A DNA stretch of 64,000 nt. Source: Steinernema hermaphroditum (lineage: Eukaryota > Nematoda > Chromadorea > Rhabditida > Steinernematidae). Location of the stretch: contig CM059624.1 in the NCBI GenBank assembly GCA_030435675.1, positions 15,338,769-15,402,768 on the forward strand, read 5' to 3'. Shown here piece after piece: positions 35,610 through 45,356 of the stretch. The notes beneath the pieces were generated by a model. It saw nothing but the letters and a program-made list of their open reading frames with translations, ran no database searches and was not told the DNA's origin. Position 1 is the stretch's first letter; each line of letters starts with the position of its first letter. The position numbers and the translations under genes are program-made.

Positions 35610-36044
35610 TCACTCATCATCATTGTCGGCACGGTTCATCAGGTTCTCGATGTGCTGGTGGATAGCTTGGCACATCCTGCGGGCCACAATAGCGTTCAGA
35701 ATGAAGCGGTATCTTCCTTCAAAACCGAAGTAAAATCTCGGGTCTCGGTGATGATAGCGCATGATCATCTCGTGGGCATCCAGAATGCGGACGGCAACAG
35801 CCTGCAGTTGAGTGTATTATGGATCAGCGGCTAATTATATTACCTCAGATCCAATGTCATGATCGGCGATGCTGGCGTAGTTGACGAGAGTGAACGGACC
35901 GGCGTTGAGGAGGGTTTCGATCAGATGGACTTCACCATTGTAGAGAGTGATGGCTTGGATGGGGATGGAAACGAAGTGCCCGTACTCGGCGCGGAAGATA
36001 TCATCAACCCAGCTATAGTAGTAAGGGGTCGGATGGTCACTCAT
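35610..36044 (-). CDS. two-exon family member 5 (130 aa), unknown function
   Basis: Exon 1 is 36044-35844 (67 codons). A 42 bp phase-0 intron follows, and exon 2 is 35801-35610 (63 codons and TGA). There is almost no N-terminal extension (MSDHPTPYYYSWVDDIF). The N-block has EYGHFVSIPIQAITLYNG, VHLIETLLNAGPFTLVNY and DHDIGSE. The C-block has AVAVRILDAHEMIMRY, HHRDPRFYFGFEGRYRF and ILNAIVARR. The tail is acidic (NRADNDDE). Members 5 and 6 both start MSD and lack the serine-rich N-terminus, so they form a closer pair. Function unknown. Confidence 0.85.
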
Positions 36045-36541
36045 AATCGCGTAGCTCCTAGAGAAAGGTACTATAAGTAAACGTAATGATCTGGCACCAC
36101 GTCTCGAACATACAGGATGATATAGTTAACAAGCGGGCAACGGGAGAGACCAAGAGAGATCGACAAACGAATGATCGGAGGCCCGAATCCGCGAGTGCCG
36201 TTCCTGATTCATTGTGGGACAGTCAATCGCCACGACCTAGTGAATCACTCGCTTCTCTCGCTCCCACTGTCGGTATCTTTGATTTATCTGAATCACGTCC
36301 TCCCCTCCGTCGCCTATCCTCTATCCGATCATCTGTATGACTAAGCTGGGAGACTGCCTCTTTTCGAAATGTCCACGGGAGATGAGCAGCATATGAAAGA
36401 ACTGTTTTATTTGACTTGTTTTCGGGTGTCACCTCAAATGCGTCAGGTTGAAACGAAGACAAACGGGATGTAATCGTAAAGGTGGGACACAATTGATGTT
36501 ACAGTAAAGCAACTGGTGACGGGTGCGCAGGAAGAAGACGC

Positions 36542-36933
36542 TCAATCGCCGTTAGAGGCGATGCGACGTTCCAGGATGACATCGTTAAGACGGCGAAAGC
36601 GATGGTCGAAGTCGAAGTAGTAGCGCGAATCCTCGTAGTAGTGAATAACGATAGCGGCATGTGCGTCGAAAACTTTGTTGGCGGTTTCCTGAACATGACT
36701 GTTTAACAATATGAATATTATCCAGAGCATCTCACCATCGAGCCAACGGTATGTTCGGAAAGATTTCCATAGTTGATGGTGGTGAGCGGTCCGGCGTTCA
36801 GAAGCGTCTCGACAAGATCGATTTCGCCTTCGGAAATAGCGATGCACTCGAATGGAATGGACAAGAAATCGCCGTACTCCTCGTCGAACATGCGTCCGGC
36901 GACGTAGTGATCGATGGCCGGCTCGTCGCTCAT
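36542..36933 (-). CDS. two-exon family member 6 (114 aa), unknown function
   Basis: Exon 1 is 36933-36736 (66 codons). A 47 bp phase-0 intron follows, and exon 2 is 36688-36542 (48 codons and TGA). I start at MSDEPAIDHY by analogy with member 5, although the frame stays open upstream. The N-block has FDEEYGDFLSIPFECIAI, GEIDLVETLLNAGPLTTINY and HTVGSM. The C-block has ETANKVFDAHAAIVIHYY, SRYYFDFDHRFRRL and NDVILERR. It is the shortest member and close to the family core. It is divergently transcribed from member 7 across about 1 kb. Function unknown. Confidence 0.85.
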
Positions 36934-37943
36934 TTTGATCGGATGCGTCTCCTGAAAATGGTGAAGGACGCAGATGATTAGGGCGCGCCGATCGCGGGAG
37001 GAGAAGCGTAGTGACAGTGGGAGAGCTGATCTGAGCGCCGAGCGACTTGGGGAGATCTCGAGGAGACGACTGACTGCTGATTCCCACACAGGGGCCGCTT
37101 TTTAGTCACTTGCCTGTGCTGCCGTCCATGTGAATCACTTCCATTCCCAGTATCCCTCACTTTGTGAATCACGTCCCGCCGCCGATCGCCGATCCCCTAG
37201 CTGATCATCGGTGAAACATTTCTTTGTGCATCATGCCGATCCTCCAGATCATCGTCTGGATGAGGATATTGAACATTGGTCATTGGAGCGGTAATTCTGT
37301 TTGATGTCAAAGATGAGTCGTAACGGCGGCTAATTTGGCGCGGCTTCAGAGCTCGGAAGCGGCTTCGGAGCTCGCATCTGTTTCGGAGAGACGGCTACTT
37401 GGTCCGGAGAGATGGTTCCACTGCGTCTTTGCTGGTCCTCAGAGAGTCGCCGATCTTCAGGGTGGCTTCTCAGCTGATGTCGTACATCTTGTTGTCGGTG
37501 GTGGGACTATGGGTGTCCTAATTCCCTTTAAAGGCCGGAACGCTCACGGATGTCATACGGTTTGCCCTCAGACCAACCGCAAGAGAGCAATTGAGTGGGC
37601 GAACGCTAGGATTTCTCTCAGTTGGTGATCAAACCCATCGACGAATCGCATATCATATCGACAGTAACGTTTGCCTCCTTACCAGTACCGATATTTCGTA
37701 CAACACCTTTGGGATGTTCTTTTCTGCATAATGCCGCTCGACAACGCTCCGGATCGTGAGGAGCCTCTGCTCGATATGTTTACATTCGCTTATTAGCGTT
37801 TACATGCCAGAGAAGAGCAATCGCATACGCGCCGGCTGCTAATTACGACCTCCACATGACTCAAATTGGTACTTGCGCCACACGTAAAGTCCCAAAGGTG
37901 TTGCAACGTTACACTCTCGGTCGCTCAGTCTACTCGTCTATCC

Positions 37944-38425
37944 ATGTCGCCACCACATGCTCCTCTAGTGCCTGATGACATGACCCCCTCAAGTCCTTTC
38001 TACTGGATGGAAGTGTATCAACACATGATGGCAAAACGATTCACTGCTTACTATGGAACGTTTCTCGTCGTGCCGTCTCGTTGTATTGCAATAGTAAACA
38101 ACCAAGTGGATCTGGTGGAAACTCTGTTAAATTCAGGTCCATACTCTATCATACAATACACTCAAGTAGCCGATTCTACAGTGGGAGACACGGTTCGTTT
38201 GTCTCCTAAGCAGTGGGTATTTCGTTTTTTTAGGACATTGCCAATCAAATTTGCATTGCTCATCAGTGGATTGTACGGTATCGTCGATATGATATGCGAT
38301 TCTTCGACGGGTTTGATCAACGACTAAGGGATATCTGCCTGGCGTTGGTGGCGCGGCGACATGGAGAAATTGGAGCTGTCATCGGTCCGACTTTTGCTAC
38401 AGTATGCCGTTCGATTCCTATGTAA
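37944..38425 (+). CDS. two-exon family member 7 (146 aa), the only plus-strand copy
   Basis: Exon 1 is 37944-38192 (83 codons). A 41 bp phase-0 intron follows (donor GTTCGT, acceptor TTTTTTTAG), and exon 2 is 38234-38425 (63 codons and TAA). I chose ATG 37944 because MSPPHAPLVPDD resembles the disordered starts of the other members. The N-block has FTAYYGTFLVVPSRCIAI, NQVDLVETLLNSGPYSIIQY and DSTVGDT. The C-block has DIANQICIAHQWIVRY, RYDMRFFDGFDQRL and DICLALVARR. It is opposite in orientation to the other six, so the array includes an inversion or a divergent duplication. Function unknown. Confidence 0.85.
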
Positions 38426-38508
38426 TTCGTGGCGTCTTAGCCTTGTGTTTTCTCACAGCGATGCATATGTTATTAATGTGATAGGTACAAGAGCAACCAA
38501 TAAAATTG

Positions 38509-41350
38509 TCAATTATACGGATTGTCCTGTGCATCAGCACTGGGAATGCTTTTGACGTTCACCTTCGCTCCACAACAACGAGCGAAGTAGGGGTTGATCT
38601 GGATGCATTTCTCGCCCTTTCCACACAGCAGGTCGGAGCAGGTCTTCGCGACTGTTTCAACCGAAGCCGCGCCTCCATTTGGACACTTGGAATCATACCT
38701 TGCCAGAGCCCAGTCTGAAAACAATTCTTGCTCTGACGTAGGGAATGAGACATGAAACTGACCGTCCAAAGTAGTATTGCAGCAATCAATAAACATTCCC
38801 ATTTTGCATTCGGATCCTTTAGGACAGATAATACTCTTACAGGTGAAGGCGATCTTCACAGGCTCGACAGAAGCAAAAGGAGAGCTGCAGGTGTTCCCAT
38901 CCACTATAAGAAGAATAAATAGAAAGCAAGTAAGTTGAATCGTTTATGTATACCGTATTGACATGCCCGGAGGCACTCGGTATAGGTGTTGAACTTGTTT
39001 AGGCTTCCTCCACTGCCGGAATATTTGAAGCCAAAGCAGTTGTTCCATTGCTTGTCGAAGTAGAATTTTTGTGAGTGATCTGAACAGCATCACTATATAT
39101 CCTTGCAATATCTTCGTAAAAAGGAAGAAGTTTAGGAATGTTGTTTAAAAAATCGAATCGAAGAACGTTTTTGTAAAATACATAAGGTTTACAGGAGCTA
39201 CTTTAAATATGGGAGCGATGGTTATCCTCATAAATGAAAAGGTAGCTGAGGTATGGTCGCCGTAATTTTAATGCGCCTGCAATGTGTGCGTGGTGGGACC
39301 ACCAGACTACCGTAGTTTTGTCGTTCTGCCGACTTTTACAATGGAAATCACAGAGTTTCTATCTTATTTCGTTGATTTTGCGCGATCTAGGAGGTTTCGC
39401 AGAAATCCAAACGTTGATTTTGTGCAGAATTGAACGCTGCGTCGAATGAGCTATGGCTCACTGCTGGAAATTCACTCCGCGTGCCGGAATTAAACGGTCT
39501 ATAAAACAGACTAACATCCTAAGCCAATTTAACGTCATACACGCGGGTTATTCATCACTGTCACTGCTATCAGAGTCGCTCGTACTGCAATCTGAGTTCC
39601 TGCGCACTGTAACGCTTGTTAAAGAACCACTTTTGCATCATTCAAGCTTGAGGTTGAAGCTACTAGTAAAAATCCAATGTTCGATCCTAGCGTAGGGAGC
39701 TTGTAGTAATCTTGGGTTTTCCAGATTCCATGGGTATATTGAAGCGTCATGAGCCTTGTGTCAGCTCTAAAAGGCTTGAAAGTTAAGGCAGCGCATATTT
39801 TTCAAGCGGAAAAGGCGCCTCAGGTCACATTACATGGTACTAAAATAATAATCGCTTAATAACTCCACGTTCGCGCCACCAAATTGCACCAACTAGGGTT
39901 CATTCGAACGAGAAAGTTCTAATCTTCAAAATCAACGTTCAGTTTTCCAAAATACGCTCTACTTCACGAGTTATGCATAATTCTTTGTCGCAGCTCTAAA
40001 ATTCAATGGCGAAACGCGTGCGACGTTTCCTAGACGCGCACTTTTCGTGGCAGGAGCCTTGACCCATTGAAATTACGGCGACCATAACTGTCTACGAGGA
40101 CTGACGCAATTGAGGGGTAACATTCAATTATTGGAAGAATGATTAGCGTATGACAACAGAGAAAATGAGGGCTGAGGGAGGGATCGAACCGACCCAGACC
40201 GATTATAAAACAAACACGTTCGCAATGAGCCACACAGACAGTTCAAGTGGAACAGGTTTGCGGTCACATCCCCTCCGAAGCCGAAAAGACTTCCGTTTAA
40301 TTTCTGGATTACAGTCAAAAAATACGATTCATGAGCACCAACATTGCCCACTGCAGGGCTATTGATGTCCCCGTCGGAAAGGTCGTGTTTACCTTCGGTA
40401 GGCTACTACCCGAGCTGAAAGCCGATTCAGATGAGCTACAAAGAGCCACAGAACGTTCCAAATACAAAAGCCCTTTTGTCCGCTTGATTTTTTTAATCTT
40501 TGGCTCTTCTTAGCTCATCCCGAATTGGGTTATGGATCGCGTTACAGCTTTGATGATGGCGGCTAAAAACGTAAATAAACATACGCAAACTACAGTATAA
40601 CTGATAATTGCTGTCTTGCCTAGAAAACAAAGAATGAACTAACAGATTAGAGCGAGCTGTTTTGACGCGAACCGTCCACGTAAACAGTTACGGTACGCAA
40701 ACAGAAAGTGGTCTATTTAGAATACTACAATTCCGTCCAAGGCAATCCGGCATATAACATTATAATAACAGGGTTATAAGTTAGTGCTAAAACCGCCTTT
40801 CGTCATTCAGGCTATGTGTAGTCAGCACCAGGGCTGCGCAACTTTAAAGTTTTCAGTTTTGGGGTTTTGAGGGTATTTTGGGGTTTTGAGTTTTGACTTT
40901 TTGGCAAAACTCGACTCAAAACGCCGGATGCGAGAGGTTCTTTCCTCCGGCATCACTGGCTCTCACCAGTCTTCGAAGGTCGTTGCCATCGGGAAATATA
41001 CAAAAGCATACAATATACAAAAAAAAGTTTTGAGTTTTGAGTTTCGCACAGCCCTGGTCAGCACAAACCGCACCTAAAGTGAGGAGCAAAGGCGAAAACA
41101 GCTTAGTCAAAATTCGCGATAAGCGTGACGTAGCAATAGACATGTCACTTTAATACTATATTCAAACAGTCCGATAAGTGACATTACAACTTATTGCGAA
41201 CATACTGATGATAGAAAAGCGAACAATGACTACTTGAAATAACTTACTATTTCCGATGCCCCTATCGAGTTTCGCGTTGCAGTCATATTCATATGGGGGA
41301 AACGGGAAGGCCAGAGTCGATGCGAAGAACGCGAACACCAACAGAATCAT
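38509..41350 (-). CDS. secreted Kunitz-derived cysteine-rich protein, gene 1 (191 aa)
   Basis: Exons chain in phase 1: 41350-41248, 39079-38954, 38903-38763, 38714-38509 (TGA). Exon 1 encodes a signal peptide (MILLVFAFFASTLA) and the first Kunitz cysteine (YEYDCNAKLDRGIGN). Exon 2 completes a Kunitz-like domain: KFYFDKQWNNC, FKYSGSGGSLNKF, TECLRAC. The positions of the second and fourth Kunitz cysteines are N and S, so the exposed 14-38-type disulphide and reactive loop are lost. Protease inhibition of the usual kind is therefore unlikely. Exons 3 and 4 add two cysteine-rich modules, CPKGSECKMGMFIDCC and CSDLLCGKGEKCIQINPYF. The C-terminal tail is ~20 residues longer than in its relatives. 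The 2.2 kb intron holds a SINE and a hAT-type MITE. The 48 bp last intron is a multiple of three and stop-free, so exons 3 and 4 also read as one frame. Confidence 0.8.
40110..40420 (-). repeat. tRNA-derived SINE-like repeat, copy C (intronic)
   Basis: Minus-strand reading: TGTGTGGCTCATTGCGAACG, TTTTATAATCGG, then a perfect B box GGTTCGATCCC at about 40176-40186. The tail has the module CTGCAGTGGGC..GGGAC..CTTTCCGA. It lies inside the large intron of the Kunitz-derived gene at 38509-41350, in the same direction as that gene. Of the three long copies it keeps the best B box. Confidence 0.65.
40829..41056. mobile_element. hAT-type MITE with perfect 8 bp target-site duplication
   Basis: The element starts CAGGGCTGCGCAACTTTAAA and ends with the complement of CAGGGCTGTGCGAAACTC. 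It is flanked by identical 8 bp copies of GTCAGCAC (40821-40828 and 41057-41064). CAGGG termini and an 8 bp duplication are the hallmarks of hAT transposons. The 228 bp interior has no transposase, only subterminal repeats of TTTTGAG. It is inserted in the large intron of the Kunitz-derived gene. The intact duplication suggests a fairly recent insertion. Confidence 0.9.
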
Positions 41351-41845
41351 TTTCGACGAATGACTCTAAGAAACCGAAAAATCATAAAATGCAAAGAGTG
41401 ACCTTGAACGCCGGTCGCGATACAAACAAATAAGAACATTAAGTTTGTTTGTCAAATACGTCTACTGCGCAACACGGCAGTATTTTCTGTATTTATATTG
41501 GGACTCTGAGCGGGAGTATATCATGTAAGGCACGTAGATAATACAGAGATTATCGAATTATTTGGCAGAGCTGAATAGAGACAGGAAGGAAGCGATGTAA
41601 TCGGCATAGAACATCGTCCGTGATGTTTGAAATATGGAAGCGCTTGACCTCCAATATAATTTATGTGTTATGGGAGGAACCTACCCATGTTTTTCACTTT
41701 ATGGTAAACGACCACGAAAACGGAAAGGCTGCAAAATTCCAGCAAAAAAAGTCCATCATTCTATTGCGGCTATCGACTATAGAACATATACCCATTGCAA
41801 TCAGGATGCTAGGACAAATAAGAATAGTAGGAAAAATTTGAAGGC

Positions 41846-41917
41846 GGTCCCATGGTGTAGCGGTTAGCACTCAGGACTCTGAATCCTGCGACCCGAGTTC
41901 AAATCTCGGTGGGACCT
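41846..41917 (+). tRNA. tRNA-Gln (CUG)
   Basis: A complete 72-nt cloverleaf. The acceptor stem is GGTCCCA with TGGGACC and discriminator T. The anticodon stem is CAGGA with TCCTG around the loop CTCTGAA (anticodon CTG, 41879-41881). The T arm CCGAG..CTCGG contains GTTCAAATC. A box TGGTGTAGCGG and B box GAGTTCAAATC are intact, and there is no intron. It is followed by TAAATTTTT, a run of T suitable for RNA polymerase III termination. It lies just outside the 5' end of the Kunitz-derived gene, on the other strand. Confidence 0.97.
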
Positions 41918-42822
41918 AAATTTTTCCTCATCCATATTCCGACGTTTTCTCGCCTTTGATTCAATTTGTGCCGATTTCTACACTACTGAATCAGCATTAA
42001 ATGGCTACAGCCAACCTGAAATGGTAGCCAGATAGGGAGGTGGACGAAAGTCACATTTAAGGGATCATAGACTCTTTTCCTAGGTCCTATCACGATATTC
42101 TAGAAGCAGTATGAACAACTCAACTGCGGGTGTGGACAAAGAACGCCTTCGTCGATAACTATTCGGCCACCGTACACCACTTAACGACCGAAAACAATGG
42201 CTAAACCCACAGATAAGAATGGGTTGTTTTGAATAAGGACGAGCCGACCCATGAGAAGTTGGGATACGGTACCAAAATACAGAAAAATCTGTGCATATTG
42301 TGGGGAGTTTTCTGTAATTGTTTGATGCTATTGATATTGCTCATCAAACGATGACACAGACATTGGTTTATCGGATTGTGTTTCTTCGGAAAATCACTGT
42401 GACGTACTACGTGACGTAGCGATAACAACTTTAAGACTATCTTTAAACTATGATAAGTGACGTCACAATTTATCAACATCTTACTAGGCGCATTTCTCAG
42501 GAAGCTCCTCTTCTCGCTTCAAGCCTTGAATTCAGCAATGATTTCCACCTATTTCTCGCTGATTTCCATCAATTTCTATGATTTCCACCTGTTTCTCGAT
42601 TTCGGTCTTTCGGCCTAAACGTATCCATGGTTACTGACCCATCTCTGGATGTGCCAGTCGCTGTTTGACACGAATAATGGCACATGTTTATTATGGCGAT
42701 GCCGAAGAAAGAGCAAGGCTGGATACACAGGCTTCCGTTTCGACATTTGCGCTCTTTCGCCGCTGCTCCCAGAGACGGGCAACGGCTGAACCGTGGATGT
42801 GTCCGACGGATGTTCGCTGTGC

Positions 42823-43275
42823 TCAACCGTTGTCTGCACTCCTCCCGGAAGCAGTTCTATACCATTTCGATATCCATGCAAACTGTGTAAGATTGTCACC
42901 ATTGAACCCTCCTGCTGTGCCGCGGCCCTTGAAGCCAGTGACACCGGCCATGTTCCCAAGTGGCAGTTGCAAAGCAAAATGAATTGAGGTAAAACGAATA
43001 GATGAGAGATAGGAAGTCGACCGCACACGAAAATGCGGGCCATATAAAGACTGGCTATAGTAAAACGGGTCCGTGAAATATGAACCCGAGCCTTTAAACT
43101 GGCTTTCCAGAGCACTGACCTGTTTGTTATTGCCTGCATATGGGCCGCGCGCTTTGTGTTTTGTTTTGTATGACTTGCGACTATGACTTGGAAACGTTCC
43201 GTTGTAAGGTGTGATGCCTTTGGCAAGGACTTGAATTGTTTCCTTTGGGACTTCGACCGTCCCCGGATGTGCCAC
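42823..43275 (-). CDS. candidate coding region, unknown (~150 codons)
   Basis: A minus-strand frame runs from a GTG at 43275 to TGA at 42823. It contains ETIQVLAKGITPYNGTF, ARGPYAGNNKQVSALESQF, GSYFTDPFYYSQSLYG and, after a possible intron, MAGVTGFKGRGTAGGF. There is no in-frame ATG at the 5' end, and a stop lies just upstream, so the start would have to be spliced. An overlapping frame (42615-43226) is open too and makes the choice uncertain. I do not recognise a family. Confidence 0.35.
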   Translation of the reverse strand: MAHPGTVEVPKETIQVLAKGITPYNGTFPSHSRKSYKTKHKARGPYAGNNKQVSALESQFKGSGSYFTDPFYYSQSLYGPHFRVRSTSYLSSIRFTSIHFALQLPLGNMAGVTGFKGRGTAGGFNGDNLTQFAWISKWYRTASGRSADNG

Positions 43276-43279
43276 TCAC

Positions 43280-45345
43280 TGCCGAGCTCATTTCTGCCTT
43301 CGCAATTACGTCATGGAGGTCACTTTTGATGGCGCGTCGGCGAATTGCATTGTACAACGTGCATCTGAATTGTGTAGCATTTTATAAGAATTTACTGTCT
43401 GTTTCTATGCGTGCAGTCTTGAACCGTTACAGTTGCATTGAGTACACCCATTCAGCTGGTCACCAGTGGAGACCCCGTTGTTATCAACTGCCTGTTATCA
43501 GCAGTCGAGTTTTTATGACCATAAAGCGATCGAATATCCGCCAGGTTATGTTGACAAGCTTGTTCAGGTCATTTCACTTTGCCTATTTTCGCTCCTCGTG
43601 TCCGCCTTGTTTACGTGTGCCGCGTTTACTCTTCGTGCCAGCGGCGTTCGTGGTATTGATTGTTCGCGCTCTGCCGCTAGCCGCGTTTTTTTGCTGCGTG
43701 CGGGCGGACGCACTGAACCACTCCTGTTGATTAAACGTGCTGCTGCGCGTCTCTCCTTACCTATTGGTTGCTGTTTATGGCAAACGTAAGATAACAGGAA
43801 TCTGCTATCTGTGACCTTTACCTCTGTTAGTTGTTCGCTCTCGTCCGTATTTTGATGAGTCCAAAAGAGCTTTTTTCCAGCTAAGATCGGCAGATCTGCG
43901 GGCGTCGATAGGAAAAGCAAAAAATGCTTTACGAAAATGAGCGTCTTCTTTTAGCTATATTCAGATATAGGGCTCCTGAATCATGAGCCGTTTCCTGATC
44001 CTCTTAGTGTTTTCAATAGAAAGGAAAAGCGATTTGCGCTCTTCAGAAGGAGCTTATGACGACGTTATTCAACGTTGTTGTCTTCATGATATGACGGAAA
44101 AGCGCGTTATTCTGAGTGAGCCCCTGCTGCGTGCCACCTCTGGTCGGCTGCTTCGTCGAATCAGTAGGTTCCCTTCATTGTTTTAGGACTGTTTTCGGAG
44201 ATATGACCTTCCGAATATGTGCTATTATTCTGAAAAATATGAAAAGTTACGTTTTGTTAAATTAGAGAAGAACAGTGTCTTTTACGATCTTTATCAGTAT
44301 AAAACCGTTTCAACCCGATTTCGACTATCCTCCGTTACTTCGAGATTTGAACCGTCCTCTTTGGGATTTTGGTAGTAGTGGGCTGTAGTTTATTGATTAA
44401 AAACAAGCAGTGTTAATTGAAACGTTTTCGCTTAGTAACCGGCATCATAAGAGCTACAGTAGTGTGATGTCCTACGAGTTGGTCGAACAAAAGAGGAATA
44501 GGGTGTCCGATGCCGGAATCGGACGAGGAGTGAGCGCCAAATCTCATACGAATAAAAATAAATAAAAAACCGCATACGAATCACTCGATCTGTCTGATGG
44601 AAACTGCCCGTTGAAAGATGACGAGGAGGAGCACCTAGAACGGGAACAAAAAGTGGCTGGAGCGGGAGGTCGGTCAAAATCAGCAATGAGCTGGGCTACC
44701 TTAACCTCTTTCTTTTGCATCCCTTTGCATCATGCATCACTTTCAATTCCGCATGTCCTTTTATAACTGCACTGTTTCGCAAAGTGAAACTCTACAAACC
44801 CACAATCTCTAAGAGCCGTAAAATCCTTATCCCCGATGGTTTAAATCTACGGTTGAAGAGGCTGTATGACTCTATATCAATATTTCTTTCATGATTCCAT
44901 GACGGGATCGTGTATTCGATTTTCAAGCTTTCATTCGTTTGATGGCCAATTCGGAATTGCTAGTCAGTATCACCGTATCGTATGTACGTCAATGAGTTAA
45001 ATGCATGCCTGTCATCTCTTACTCATATGTATGCTCTAAAGAGGTGTTAAGGAAATCTCTTCCTGGTCTGTGACGTGGAAGAGAAACGTATTATTCAAAA
45101 GAGGTTTATGACGACCATCTTATTGTTTTTCACCATGTATGATCTTGCTTATCTGGATTATCCTCTTGAGTCACCAGAGAGTTCATCACCAAAGAGGATT
45201 GGTGACACCTCTTCATGTATTTCATATTCTTGCGAGACGTTTTCTATTTGGTCAAAAAGTTTCACAAAGACATTGTTGCATTTCATAAGTTCATCCTTCA
45301 TTTCCGCCGGTGACTTATGTATTAACCCTCTTGTACATATTTCAG
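43280..45345. other. no gene recognised upstream of the HP1-like gene
   Basis: Long frames occur on both strands at 43236-43920, but composition and overlap give no clear coding choice. A short module with ACCGTCCTCTTTGGGAT (about 44352) is shared in inverted form with 25450-25480. I see no promoter motif that I would defend. A possible SL acceptor (CATATTTCAG) ends at 45345, eleven bases before the HP1-like ATG. Confidence 0.4.
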
Positions 45346-45356
45346 ATAACAAAACG

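Noticed and set aside
42615..43226. 203-codon minus-strand open frame
   Set aside because: It overlaps another open frame with better composition, starts without a clear signal and has no recognisable motif. Three frames are open here, so length alone is weak evidence.
43236..43920. Long open frames on both strands (164 and 118 codons)
   Set aside because: They overlap each other, have low-complexity composition and lack splice context.
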